Below, one piece after another: positions 40,255 to 48,064 of a stretch of 53,350 nt of DNA (position 1 is the first letter of the stretch; each line of letters opens with the position of its first letter). The notes beneath the pieces are model-generated. The model was not told the origin of the DNA. It ran no database searches and was given only the letters and a program-made list of their open reading frames with translations. The stretch lies in NCBI GenBank assembly GCA_018729555.1, contig JAHHQG010000001.1, forward strand, positions 1 through 53,350, given 5' to 3'. The position numbers were made by a program, and so were the translations under genes. Source of the DNA: Clostridiales bacterium (GTDB lineage: Bacteria; Bacillota; Sulfobacillia; RBS10-35).

Positions 40255-41343
40255 CTATTCCGCGACGGGCACGCAAACAGCGTTGCCGATGAGCCGGTAC
40301 CGCGCCGAATCACTGAGCTCGCGTCCGTCCGCACCCCACCTGGTCCAGTCATCCGGGAAACCCTGGAGGCGTTCGGCCTCTCTCGGGGTGAGACGCCGCA
40401 CTCCGCCAGTGAAGACAAGATTTTGCGTCTCATCTCCGGATGGGCCTCCCGTCCCTTTTGCCCATTTGTTCGTCACAGTTGGAACAATCGGTGTCCTGCG
40501 ACCAGTTCCGTCTTCTGATGAGTCATAGCGCGACGTTAGCGTGTGTGCGACAGGTACGAAAGTAACATTGTGGCCTTGCCCTACCCCACCAGGATTTGAG
40601 TGCAATGTATACGATACAACAGGAACGACGAAACCGCCTTGCGCCTTGTTGTCGTCTGCGCCGCCGTTCGCGTAAGTTCGCGTTAGTGCCTGAGTGATCA
40701 GGGAGTCTGTCTCACTTGCTATCCCTGCCGGGCGATTTGTTCCAGCGCCGCTCGCAAGGAGGGTGGCAACCGTCTCCCCCGCCTTTCTGCTCGGCGTAGG
40801 ATGCCACGGGCCGCTTTCGGGCTCAAAAAGTACTTCGGCGGCGCGTCTTGGGTCTCCAAGATATCCGACAATGTAGACACGGCGGCGTCGCTGGGGTACT
40901 CCGAAGTATTGAGCGTCAAGGATGCGGTAGGCCCACCCATACCCGAGTTCCGCCAGCGTCCCGACAACGGCACCCATGTCCCATCCTCTTCGCGACGACA
41001 GAAGTCCAGGGACATTTTCGATAAGAACCCACCTGGGACGGATCTCATCAAGGATTCGAGCAAACTCGTAGAAGAGGCCGCTTCGCTCCCCAACCAGTCC
41101 AGCACGGCGTCCAGCCACGGATAGATCCTGACATGGGAATCCTCCGCAAATAAGCTCGACTGGCTCTAGTTCATCTCCGTGGACTTCCCGGACATCTCTA
41201 TACCTTCTTACATCGGGCCAGTGCCTTTCAAGAACCCTGTTGCATGCCTTATCGATCTCCACTTGCCAGCGGATGTCCATGCCCGCGCGCTCCAGGCCGA
41301 GATCCAGACCGCCGATGCCGGAAAAGAGGGAACCCACTTTCAC
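40255..41343 (-). CDS. DNA (cytosine-5) methyltransferase, C-terminally truncated
   Basis: The 362-aa enzyme has all main C5-methyltransferase motifs in order: I (F-S-G-I-G-G-L), IV (G-G-F-P-C-Q-D-L-S with catalytic Cys), VI (E-N-V-P-G), VIII (Q-R-R-R-R-V) and X (G-N-A-V). The target domain lies between about 190 and 320. It ends at a TAG right after V-P-V-A-E, where the family normally continues with Trp (TGG); beyond the stop the same frame reads L-G-R-R-I-R-A-V-S-R-K and a TAA. This looks like a single-base nonsense change removing 12 residues. Activity may survive. No cognate restriction enzyme is evident. Confidence 0.9.
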   Translation of the reverse strand: MKVGSLFSGIGGLDLGLERAGMDIRWQVEIDKACNRVLERHWPDVRRYRDVREVHGDELEPVELICGGFPCQDLSVAGRRAGLVGERSGLFYEFARILDEIRPRWVLIENVPGLLSSRRGWDMGAVVGTLAELGYGWAYRILDAQYFGVPQRRRRVYIVGYLGDPRRAAEVLFEPESGPWHPTPSRKAGETVATLLASGAGTNRPAGIASETDSLITQALTRTYANGGADDNKAQGGFVVPVVSYTLHSNPGGVGQGHNVTFVPVAHTLTSRYDSSEDGTGRRTPIVPTVTNKWAKGTGGPSGDETQNLVFTGGVRRLTPREAERLQGFPDDWTRWGADGRELSDSARYRLIGNAVCVPVAE

Positions 41344-41350
41344 TCCCAGA

Positions 41351-41761
41351 CTACCTCCCGTTTTTTAACCTCCAGAGGATGGCCTGAACATGCTTAGCGA
41401 TATCGTCGAACACTTCCGTGCTACCTGCACCCTTGGCAACCTCAACGGCCTGCTTTAGTGTCTCCGATTCGTCTTGAATTAGCCGCAACAGCTCACGAAG
41501 TCGTTCCACCTCGGCCACGAGGGTGGGCACGTCGGTGCGGGCGTGGGCAATGAACTCTGCGTCATGGCGTCTAATATAGGCGTTTTTGTACCTAGGTGCC
41601 AACAACGGTGCCACCATTACGCCATTCTGGCCCTCGATGGCTGGCAAAATTCGGCGGCCAGACATCATTTGTCGCTCATGTTCAAGATTGATAACCCACG
41701 GCCCAGGCGTTGCCCGCTCACACCGCTCCTTGATCTTACGTAGGTTCTCAAGCGTCAGCAT
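41351..41761 (-). CDS. Phage-type protein resembling Ead/Ea22 family
   Basis: I take the ATG at 41761 (GAGG upstream); 41773 and a TTG at 41788 are alternatives. The product of about 136 aa has the A-T-P-G-P-W motif near its start, then D-A-E-F-I-A-H-A-R-T-D-V-P-T-L-V-A-E-V-E-R-L-R, typical of phage Ead/Ea22-like proteins of unknown function. A coiled coil follows. It precedes the methyltransferase by 7 bp. A strong hairpin in the leader could control it. Confidence 0.7.
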   Translation of the reverse strand: MLTLENLRKIKERCERATPGPWVINLEHERQMMSGRRILPAIEGQNGVMVAPLLAPRYKNAYIRRHDAEFIAHARTDVPTLVAEVERLRELLRLIQDESETLKQAVEVAKGAGSTEVFDDIAKHVQAILWRLKNGR

Positions 41762-41794
41762 CTCGACCCTCATCCCCCATTCCAGCAACCAACA

Positions 41795-41834
41795 TTGACC
41801 TCCTCCCTGGAATTCATTCCGGGGAGGAGGTCAA
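41795..41834 (-). promoter_or_regulatory. Hairpin sequestering a Shine-Dalgarno
   Basis: Perfect 13-bp arms (41795-41807 and 41822-41834) enclose a further GGAAT/ATTCC stem. On the minus-strand RNA the 3' arm contains GGGAGGAGG, the ribosome binding site used downstream, and the 5' arm its complement CCTCCTCCC. A 22-codon leader runs into this hairpin. Confidence 0.65.
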
Positions 41835-41882
41835 CCATTCCAATGCAAAATACGCGACTTCCGCCAGGTTTTCTACCTTCAT
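41814..41882 (-). CDS. Candidate leader peptide, 22 aa
   Basis: ATG at 41882 follows GAGGAGGA and the frame ends at 41814 inside the hairpin's loop. Ribosomes reading it would open the hairpin and free the next ribosome binding site, a translational coupling or attenuation arrangement. The site is only 1 nt from the ATG, so real use is uncertain. Confidence 0.35.
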   Translation of the reverse strand: MKVENLAEVAYFALEWLTSSPE

Positions 41883-41899
41883 TCCTCCTCTTTTCCGCC

Positions 41900-42760
41900 T
41901 TATGATAGCCTTTTGCCGTAGTCTCCGGGGTTTGCCTGCAAAATCATCCGAACCCCTTGTTCCGCCAGGCGTGCCGCCCGGAATACATTGCGGGCGTCAT
42001 GTTCCAGCCAGGAAAGCCAGCCTTCGATGTATGAAGCGCTTCGCTCGATGCCTGCCACCCTGGGGTGCAGGCCAAGATCAAAGGCCAGCATGGAGGCGCC
42101 GATTTCGGCCACCAGTTCCTCGAAGGCGTACACTTTCCCGTCGATCTCGCCGCGAGCGATGCTTCGGCCAAGGCGGATTGCCGTCGAGTGCATGAGCTCG
42201 TGCCCCAGGATGTAAAGGTAGTCATCGCGGGATGGGAAACGGTCGGGGTAGGGCATAACGATTCGGTTCCGGCTTCTCTCCCAGTAAGCCTCATCGCCGG
42301 TGGAGTGGATGATCGCAAGGCCAGTCCGGTGGGCATAGGCGAGAAGCCGCGCCTCGATGTCAAAGCTCCGGAGATCGTCAAACAGTCCCAGCTGGTGGCG
42401 GTGGTTTCCGCTGTATCGGGGCGTGACGCCTTCGATCTCATCCCCGACCCGGTACACCCGGAACGTTCGAAAAACAGGATACTGCCGTTGCTTTTTGTCA
42501 TCGTCGTTGGCTTTGGCGGTCTTGAAGGTAAAGAAGACAACGGTTGAACCTTTGGCTCCCGGCAGTACGTGCCCGCCGTGCTGTGTGGCCGCCGTAGCGG
42601 TCATGTATTCGCCCGGGCTGAGGAGGAGGAAGTTGACGCCCTGGTAGCGCTTGCGGGTACGCCACGACGTGGGCGGGATCCTTGTCCAGGGCTTAAGCCA
42701 TGGTTGCTTGCCCTGGCGGATAAGGAGGATGATGCGTTCGGCTACATCTTTCGCTTTCAT
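41900..42760 (-). CDS. ArdC-family antirestriction protein
   Basis: The 286-aa protein has the ArdC N-terminal domain (P-W-L-K-P-W, Y-Q-G-V-N-F-L-L-L; residues 20-50), which binds single-stranded DNA. It also has a zincin metallopeptidase-like domain with G-H-E-L-M-H-S-T near 187 and Y-A-F-E-E-L-V-A-E-I-G giving the third ligand Glu. The C-terminal S-A-S-Y-I-E-G-W-L motif is also typical. ArdC proteins protect incoming plasmid DNA from host restriction, fitting a mobile element. It follows the small phage-type gene by 15 bp (AAGGAGGAGG). Confidence 0.88.
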   Translation of the reverse strand: MKAKDVAERIILLIRQGKQPWLKPWTRIPPTSWRTRKRYQGVNFLLLSPGEYMTATAATQHGGHVLPGAKGSTVVFFTFKTAKANDDDKKQRQYPVFRTFRVYRVGDEIEGVTPRYSGNHRHQLGLFDDLRSFDIEARLLAYAHRTGLAIIHSTGDEAYWERSRNRIVMPYPDRFPSRDDYLYILGHELMHSTAIRLGRSIARGEIDGKVYAFEELVAEIGASMLAFDLGLHPRVAGIERSASYIEGWLSWLEHDARNVFRAARLAEQGVRMILQANPGDYGKRLS

Positions 42761-42775
42761 GGTGATCCCTCCTCC

Positions 42776-43084
42776 TTACTCAGTGAGCTCGTCCTCCATG
42801 GGAAGGCCCCAGAGTCCTTCCCGGAGGAGCATGCCAATGAGGCCGTAGTTGGCAAGGTCCAGCCAGGAGTCAAAGAGCGGTTCATTTACCGGGATCTCGC
42901 GCTTTCCGAGAAGATTCTTGATCCGATGAACCTTGTCGCTGGCCCGCACCAGTACACCCATTTCACCAAAAGCGCTGATGTTGCCGGAACCATAATCCTT
43001 TTGCTTGCGAATCATGGTCTCCCGCATGATCCCAAGCGCCCAGTCAAGAGCATCTTCAAAGGTCCGCACGTTTGCCCGTTCCAT
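42776..43084 (-). CDS. Phage-type nucleotide-modification-associated protein (Nmad1-like)
   Basis: Start ATG 43084 has GGAGGTGA upstream. The product of about 102 aa carries K-Q-K-D-Y-G-S-G-N-I, F-G-E-M-G-V-L-V-R, D-K-V-H-R-I-K-N-L-L and S-W-L-D-L-A-N-Y-G. This pattern is seen in phage proteins of the DUF1599/nucleotide modification type. Its exact reaction is unknown. First gene of the ArdC operon, behind TGGTATTCT at 43124. Confidence 0.65.
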   Translation of the reverse strand: MERANVRTFEDALDWALGIMRETMIRKQKDYGSGNISAFGEMGVLVRASDKVHRIKNLLGKREIPVNEPLFDSWLDLANYGLIGMLLREGLWGLPMEDELTE

Positions 43085-43123
43085 AATCCTCACCTCCACC
43101 GCCGTTGTCATCCAGCTGATTAA

Positions 43124-43132
43124 AGAATACCA
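43124..43132 (-). promoter_or_regulatory. Extended -10 promoter of ArdC operon
   Basis: Minus-strand TGGTATTCT lies 40 bp before the ATG at 43084. Member of the TGNTATNCT set; no clear -35. Confidence 0.55.
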
Positions 43133-43228
43133 TAAAGCAAGAACCAGGCACCTAAGCCCCGCGCCATCTCAGCCTGGGGCCCAGGGTTTGGGCGTATGGT
43201 GTAGACAAGGCCAGGGAGGATGAGGGAA

Positions 43229-44266
43229 GTGGTTCAGATTCTTGCGACGGAGGAGTTCCTGGAGACCAATGGCACTGCCTTTGCCCCGGACTTTCAGGAA
43301 GCTATGCAGCTGGCTGAAGGAGCCCTTGAGACTGCTCTGCGTAGGGGTTTCGTCCACTGGGTGCTCACCTATTCGGGAGGAAAAGATTCCACGACGACTA
43401 CCGTTCTCACCTTGGAATGGCTGAAACGTAGGGGCTATCCTGTTAAAGCTCATGTGATCTATGCCGATACAGGTCTGGAGATCCCGACCCTGCACGCCCA
43501 GGCCCAGACGTTTCTGCGGGCGCTTCAGGACCTTCATCCAGGGGTTACGGTCCACACCGCGAAACCCGAAGCCGAAGAGAGTTTTTGGGTTAACCTCATC
43601 GGGAAGGGGTACCCGCCTCCCCATAACCGTTTTCGGTGGTGCACCAGGCGATTGAAGGTGACCCCTATGGATGCTGTGGTACGGACGCTTGAGGGAAAGG
43701 TACTGATCATCACAGGGGTTCGCTTTGGTGAATCCGATGCCCGCGATGCCCGCATGCAACTCTCCTGTTCCAGGGGCGGGGAATGCGGCCAGGGTGTTTG
43801 GTACGAGGAGAGCCGGAGGCTGGGTGTGGGGTATCTGGCGCCCATCGCCTTCTGGCGGGAGTGCTTTGTCTGGGACTATGTGTCGCTGCTGGCCCCGACC
43901 CTTGGTTACCCGACGGCGGCCATCGAGGAAATCTACGGAGGAAGGGATACTCGCTTCGGGTGCTGGGTTTGCACGGTGGTACGCCAGGATCGGGCCATGG
44001 AAAAGGTTGTAGCCACCCCGGAAGGGCGGCGGTACCTCCCCCTGGCGGAGTTCCGCACCTGGCTGAAGGACTTTACGGAACGCCGGGAAAATCGGGTCTT
44101 GCGGCCCAATGGTGTTCCCGGCCGTCTGACTCTTGCCGCCCGCCGCGCCATTTTGGAAAGGCTTCAGGTGTTGGAAACGGAAACCGGCCTAAGCATCCTC
44201 TCACCTGAAGAGCTCGAACGCATCCTCTGGTACTGGCAAGCGAATGGCTATGGCGACAACTACTAA
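43229..44266 (+). CDS. DndC-like PAPS-reductase-family protein (orphan)
   Basis: The ATG at 43220 abuts GGGAGG, so I prefer the GTG at 43229. The 345-aa protein has the PP-loop S-G-G-K-D-S-T (about residues 49-55), C-T-R-R-L-K-V-T-P near 137, G-V-R-F-G-E-S near 165 and Cys residues C-S-R-G-G-E-C. R-F-G-C-W-V-C-T-V-V follows near 243, a signature of DndC, which handles sulfur in DNA phosphorothioation using an iron-sulfur cluster. It is shorter than typical DndC, and no DndA, B, D or E is visible. It could act with host sulfur donors or belong to the uncharacterised phage PAPS-reductase group. Confidence 0.75.
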   Translation: MVQILATEEFLETNGTAFAPDFQEAMQLAEGALETALRRGFVHWVLTYSGGKDSTTTTVLTLEWLKRRGYPVKAHVIYADTGLEIPTLHAQAQTFLRALQDLHPGVTVHTAKPEAEESFWVNLIGKGYPPPHNRFRWCTRRLKVTPMDAVVRTLEGKVLIITGVRFGESDARDARMQLSCSRGGECGQGVWYEESRRLGVGYLAPIAFWRECFVWDYVSLLAPTLGYPTAAIEEIYGGRDTRFGCWVCTVVRQDRAMEKVVATPEGRRYLPLAEFRTWLKDFTERRENRVLRPNGVPGRLTLAARRAILERLQVLETETGLSILSPEELERILWYWQANGYGDNY

Positions 44267-44294
44267 CTGCCTCGCGGGAGGCGCGGCTTCTTCC

Positions 44295-46253
44295 TCAAGC
44301 GTTAACGCCAGCTCTCCGTAGAAGTTCCTCCGGTAGCTGGCGCCGGTAGCGCCGGATGAGCTCCCGGCCGAGAGCCGCCTGCCTTGGCGTTAGGGTCGCC
44401 AGTGCCGCCAGTTTGTGGCCGAGCCGACCGTCGTAGGCGTTGAAACCGACGCCGTTTCGCATCCTGGCGTAGTCGGGGTCGTACTCGGCAAGGATACGGA
44501 GCCCCTGGTGGATGGCCGCGATCTCTTCGGGCGTTAGCTTCGCAGCCTCGGTCTCCAGGTCGTTTCGGCGCACCTGCTTCGTGGTCATCTCCTCACCCAT
44601 CGGAAGAACCGGTTCCTGGGCGGCTTCGCGGTCCAGTGCGGCGTCCAGTACTTCCTGCTTGGCGACGAGCCTCTTTGCCATCGTCGCGTCCAGGGAACCC
44701 TCCAACACCAGGTGTTGAACCAGGACGGAATCTCGCTGGCCGATCCGGTGACAGCGGTCCTCGGCCTGGGTGATGTTGCCCGGCACCCAGTCAAGCTCCG
44801 CGAAAACCACATGGCTGGCTGCCGTCAACGTGAGCCCCACGCCTGCCGCCTGGATGTTACCGACGAATACCCGGCAGGACGGATCGCTCTGGAAGCGGTC
44901 CACAGCCGCCTGCCGCTCCGGGAGGGGCGTCTCCCCCGTGAGCGAGACGGCCGCGTTACCGAAGTGGTCAGCAATCCCACGGATGACGTCATGGTGGTGG
45001 GCAAATACTACGACCTTTGAATCCTCTTCAAGGATGTTGTCCAGGAAATCGAGCACCTGGGGTAGCTTGGCGAGTGCCGTCTGGTGCCTGAGCCGCGCGA
45101 TCTCGGTAAACGCGGCACGTGTCGCCGTGCGTAGCCGCTCGACGGCCGCCCGGTAGTCCTCTTCGTGGTCAGAAGCCTTCGCCAGTTCGACCTCCACCTG
45201 CAGGTCGGCAAGCTGATCCTCGATGCGAGACCACGCCTCGCGCTCCTGGCGGATGGCGTCGGACGCGCCGTTGGCGGGCAGTTCGATGATCTGTCGGCGC
45301 TTCGCTGGCAGTTCGGTCAGCACGTCCCTCTTGAGTCTGCGGATCATTACCGTCGTCCGTAGCCGTTCCTGCAGCTCCTCCAGGTGCGATGCCCCGCTAA
45401 AATCCCAACCATACCCGTTATGGTGGGCGTTGCAGTAGCGCTTTGCGTAGTGCCAAAAGCTCGACCAGTGGTCTGGATCCAGCGCATGGACCAGCGGCCA
45501 CAGTTCGATGGGACGATTGAGGAGAGGGGTGCCGGTGAGAAACACCCGCCGCTTCGCCGGGATAGGGCTGATCTTGCGGGCGTTCTTACCACCGCTCCCG
45601 CCCAGCACGTACAGGGCGCGCCGTGCGCGGTTCCCGCTTTTCAGGTAGTGGGCCTCGTCGGCTACCAACAGGTCCCACTCACGGGCGCGCAGGGGGTCGT
45701 GGTGGATGTGGACGATGTCGTAGTTGACAATCACCACGTCCGTCTCCGGCCAGTTCCGCGAGTCGGCAATGCCGACCGAGAGCGGTCGGACAAGCCACCG
45801 CTCAAGCTCTCGTCGCCAGTTAAGCTTGAGGCTGGCCGGGCAGATGATCACGACGTGCCGAATCGACGGGGTGGCGTTGATGAGACCGATGGCCTGGATG
45901 GTCTTCCCGAGGCCCATCTCGTCAGCGATGAGCACGCCGTGGCGCTCCTTGGCGAAGGCAATTCCGGCACGCTGGTAGGGAAGATAATCGAGTCCCTCAG
46001 GTGCTGGCACGTCGATGTCAGCGTCCGTCGCCCGTGACGCGGCAAGCGTTGCCTCCTGCTGTTGCTGCAGAGCGAGCAGGTGCTCCCGCGCCTCATCATC
46101 GGCAAAATCAGCGAGCTTTGCGGCACGCTCGGGTTTGTCGGTCCACCACACACGTTTTTCGGGATCCCAGCGAAAGCCAGCCTGCTTGGGTAGCTCACGC
46201 TCCTCGTAGCGGGTAAAGACAACCCACCGGGAGCCCTCGCGGGTTAGCCGCAT
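44295..46253 (-). CDS. SNF2-family helicase
   Basis: Start ATG 46253 follows AAAGGAGG at 7 nt. The 652-aa protein has a short N-terminal domain (about 1-50, W-V-V-F-T-R-Y and W-W-T-D), then SNF2 motifs: I (D-E-M-G-L-G-K-T, about 90), II (D-E-A-H, about 200), III (L-T-G-T-P), and in the second lobe F-V-G-N-I-Q-A-A-G-V-G-L-T-L and Q-A-E-D-R-C-H-R-I-G-Q-R. It resembles SMARCAL1/HepA-like remodellers found in phages and defence islands. It is convergent with the DndC-like gene (28 bp gap). Whether the two act together is open. Confidence 0.92.
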   Translation of the reverse strand: MRLTREGSRWVVFTRYEERELPKQAGFRWDPEKRVWWTDKPERAAKLADFADDEAREHLLALQQQQEATLAASRATDADIDVPAPEGLDYLPYQRAGIAFAKERHGVLIADEMGLGKTIQAIGLINATPSIRHVVIICPASLKLNWRRELERWLVRPLSVGIADSRNWPETDVVIVNYDIVHIHHDPLRAREWDLLVADEAHYLKSGNRARRALYVLGGSGGKNARKISPIPAKRRVFLTGTPLLNRPIELWPLVHALDPDHWSSFWHYAKRYCNAHHNGYGWDFSGASHLEELQERLRTTVMIRRLKRDVLTELPAKRRQIIELPANGASDAIRQEREAWSRIEDQLADLQVEVELAKASDHEEDYRAAVERLRTATRAAFTEIARLRHQTALAKLPQVLDFLDNILEEDSKVVVFAHHHDVIRGIADHFGNAAVSLTGETPLPERQAAVDRFQSDPSCRVFVGNIQAAGVGLTLTAASHVVFAELDWVPGNITQAEDRCHRIGQRDSVLVQHLVLEGSLDATMAKRLVAKQEVLDAALDREAAQEPVLPMGEEMTTKQVRRNDLETEAAKLTPEEIAAIHQGLRILAEYDPDYARMRNGVGFNAYDGRLGHKLAALATLTPRQAALGRELIRRYRRQLPEELLRRAGVNA

Positions 46254-46289
46254 CCGGCATCCTCCTTTCCTGCTACCTCGGTTAGGTAA

Positions 46290-46298
46290 AGCATACCA
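46290..46298 (-). promoter_or_regulatory. Extended -10 promoter of SNF2 gene
   Basis: Minus-strand TGGTATGCT, about 37 bp before the start at 46253; same sequence as the promoters at 36752 and 37130. Confidence 0.6.
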
Positions 46299-46317
46299 CA
46301 AACGGCAAAAGGAAGCG

Positions 46318-46482
46318 ATGGACCGAAAGGACATGGCCGAGGGCAGAGGGGAGAGTACTTTCGCTCTCGTCGTGGCCCCGTACGCGCGGCTAAGTATCCT
46401 CTTGCCTGAAGAACCTAGTGATATGGGTAGCGGTAGCCATGACGATAACTACCCGTACTGGAGCGAAGAGAAGTCCATGTAG
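46318..46482 (+). pseudogene. Remnant of a second DndC-like gene 3' end
   Basis: This 54-codon frame contains R-L-S-I-L-L-P-E-E and later H-D-D-N-Y, matching the end of the intact gene (G-L-S-I-L-S-P-E-E and G-Y-G-D-N-Y). At DNA level 46390-46414 match 44194-44218 at about 21 of 25 positions, and the last 18 bases of homology at 14. The middle differs by a deletion and the rest of the gene is gone. The SNF2 gene therefore sits between an intact gene and a decayed copy of its tail. Confidence 0.65.
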
Positions 46483-46582
46483 TAGGTTTCGTCGTCTAGC
46501 TTGTAGAAGGTAACGCTGGTCCTTCCGTTTGGTTTGGTTTCTTTTCCGGTCTCAGGTGTCCCCCCTCCCGCTATCGCGGTGC

Positions 46583-46945
46583 TCAAAACGGAATGTCCTC
46601 CATATCCCCGTCGTCCACCGTTTCACCGGAAAGGGTTTGTCCCCCGGGGCGTGTGAGAAACTTGACTTCGCGCGCCACGACTTCGGCAAAGGTACGTCGC
46701 TGGCCGTCCTGGGCTTCGTAGGATCGGATCTGCAGGCGGCCCGCAACGGCGACCTGGCGACCTTTCGAAAGGTACTGGCTTACAAGCTCAGCCAGTTTCC
46801 CCCAGGTGACGATGGGGATGAAATCGGTTTCTTCCTCGCGCCGGTCCACCGCGAGGGTAAACCGGGCGACAGAAGTCCCGCTGTCGAGGGTCTTGAGTTC
46901 CGGGTCGCCCGTAAGCCGCCCGATCAAAACGATATGATTCATCAT
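46583..46945 (-). CDS. ssb: Second single-stranded DNA-binding protein
   Basis: The 120-aa protein has the SSB OB fold (I-V-L-I-G-R-L-T-G-D-P-E-L, F-T-L-A-V, D-F-I-P-I-V-T-W-G-K-L-A-E, V-A-G-R-L-Q-I-R) and the classical acidic tip M-E-D-I-P-F. It is clearly related to the first SSB at 27 kb but has a different tail. Two canonical SSBs plus the double OB protein suggest specialised roles, for instance transfer, repair or different DNA lengths. Start follows GAGGTGA; ATG 46942 and a TTG at 46948 are alternatives. Confidence 0.93.
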   Translation of the reverse strand: MMNHIVLIGRLTGDPELKTLDSGTSVARFTLAVDRREEETDFIPIVTWGKLAELVSQYLSKGRQVAVAGRLQIRSYEAQDGQRRTFAEVVAREVKFLTRPGGQTLSGETVDDGDMEDIPF

Positions 46946-46967
46946 CAATCACCTCAACAACATTGTA

Positions 46968-47651
46968 CTAGAAAAGGGGGTGAAACTGGCGGCGGATCTC
47001 GTTTTCAAGGTGGTCCAGATAGCTTGAGGGGAGGGGCTGGCGGAAGAGTATCCGGTAGAGTACTCCGGGGCGTGAAGGAGGGATATCCGGCAGGGACCAG
47101 GGGGTGATGACTGCTCCGTCGGGCCAGAGAAAGGCGATGAATTCGGTATCGGGGTTTCTCAGGAAAAAGACGGCGGGAGGCTTTCCGGGTGTAAGGGCGA
47201 GCTCTGTGATCTCGAAGGTGCGGGAAAAGGGTGCAAGGGGCCAGGGAGCGAGGGGTCCGTAGGCATCGCGGAATCGCTGGCGGGCCTTGCGGTGAAGGAG
47301 GCGGAGGTAAAGCTGTGTACCGCGCTGGGTACCGTGGATGAGGATGAGGAGTTTCCGGGGGTCAACAACGTTTTGACTGATATCGATATGCCAGGCATAG
47401 GGTTTGGCGGAGAGGCGGCTGGAGACGCCAAAGCAATAAAAACGTCCCCGGTAAAGGCGGTAGGAAAAGCTCAAAAACGGTGTGGCGAGGGGAGGAAGGG
47501 GTTCGGGGTACACTTCGATGGTGCCGCATGTTTGGTCCTGTGCCAGGAGAAGAACGGTATCGGCCAGGTCCCTGTAGGGCGAAAGAATCTTTCGGAAGTA
47601 TTTCCGAAGGTCTTCGGCGGGAAACCCGTGAAGCTGGAATTCCCGGTTCAA
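46968..47651 (-). CDS. Unknown 227-aa protein
   Basis: A soluble protein rich in Arg, Leu, Pro and aromatic residues, with no motif recognised. Start is a TTG at 47651 overlapping the stop of the HNR gene (TTGA), so it is coupled to it. Part of a minus-strand run from 49.1 to 47 kb. Function unknown. Confidence 0.6.
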   Translation of the reverse strand: MNREFQLHGFPAEDLRKYFRKILSPYRDLADTVLLLAQDQTCGTIEVYPEPLPPLATPFLSFSYRLYRGRFYCFGVSSRLSAKPYAWHIDISQNVVDPRKLLILIHGTQRGTQLYLRLLHRKARQRFRDAYGPLAPWPLAPFSRTFEITELALTPGKPPAVFFLRNPDTEFIAFLWPDGAVITPWSLPDIPPSRPGVLYRILFRQPLPSSYLDHLENEIRRQFHPLF

Positions 47652-48064
47652 GGGGTGTTTCCTCCGAATGAGCGGGCGGCCCGAAGGGCTTCCTCCCAGC
47701 TTCCGAAGCGGAGGATATAGGTGGCGGGGTGAGCAAGGAGCTCGCCCTTTTTGTAGTGGTAGGCCGCCTTCTTCGTGGTGAGGTATGTGTGGGCCCCGGT
47801 GCGGAGAAGAAGGTGGTGGAGGGACAAAAGAAGCTCCTCATCGGTGTAGCGGGGCCCTCCGGGTCTGGCCCGCTGGACCCCCATCTTTAAAAGGGCGTTT
47901 CGCCAGCTTCCGGCGGCGCGGGTTAGCTCATAACCGGAAGGCTCGTCCTCGGTACGATAGAGATCGTAGAGGTAACGCCCGGGCGTACGCCCAAGAAGGG
48001 CCTGGATGCGAAGAAAAGCTACCCGTCCTTTTTCGAAGATAGACGTCTCAGAAGGGGATGGCAT
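47648..48064 (-). CDS. HNR-repeat protein, second copy type
   Basis: The 138-aa product (ATG 48064; 48088 possible) has two HNR-type repeats closing with A-G-S-W-R-N-A-L-L-K-M-G and F-G-S-W-E-E-A-L-R-A-A, and Y-T-D-E-E-L before the second, as in the protein at 39.4 kb. No nuclease domain. It overlaps both neighbours, so it is a working operon member rather than a remnant. A DNA-binding role is likely. Confidence 0.65.
   Translation of the reverse strand: MPSPSETSIFEKGRVAFLRIQALLGRTPGRYLYDLYRTEDEPSGYELTRAAGSWRNALLKMGVQRARPGGPRYTDEELLLSLHHLLLRTGAHTYLTTKKAAYHYKKGELLAHPATYILRFGSWEEALRAARSFGGNTP

Noticed and set aside
43229..44266. Complete dnd phosphorothioation operon
   Set aside because: No cysteine desulfurase or DndB, DndD or DndE homologue is seen in the window; only the DndC-like protein.
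40255..46253. DISARM-type defence system (SNF2 helicase plus C5 methyltransferase)
   Set aside because: No DUF1998 helicase pair or phospholipase D-like gene is present, and the two genes are separated by unrelated ones.
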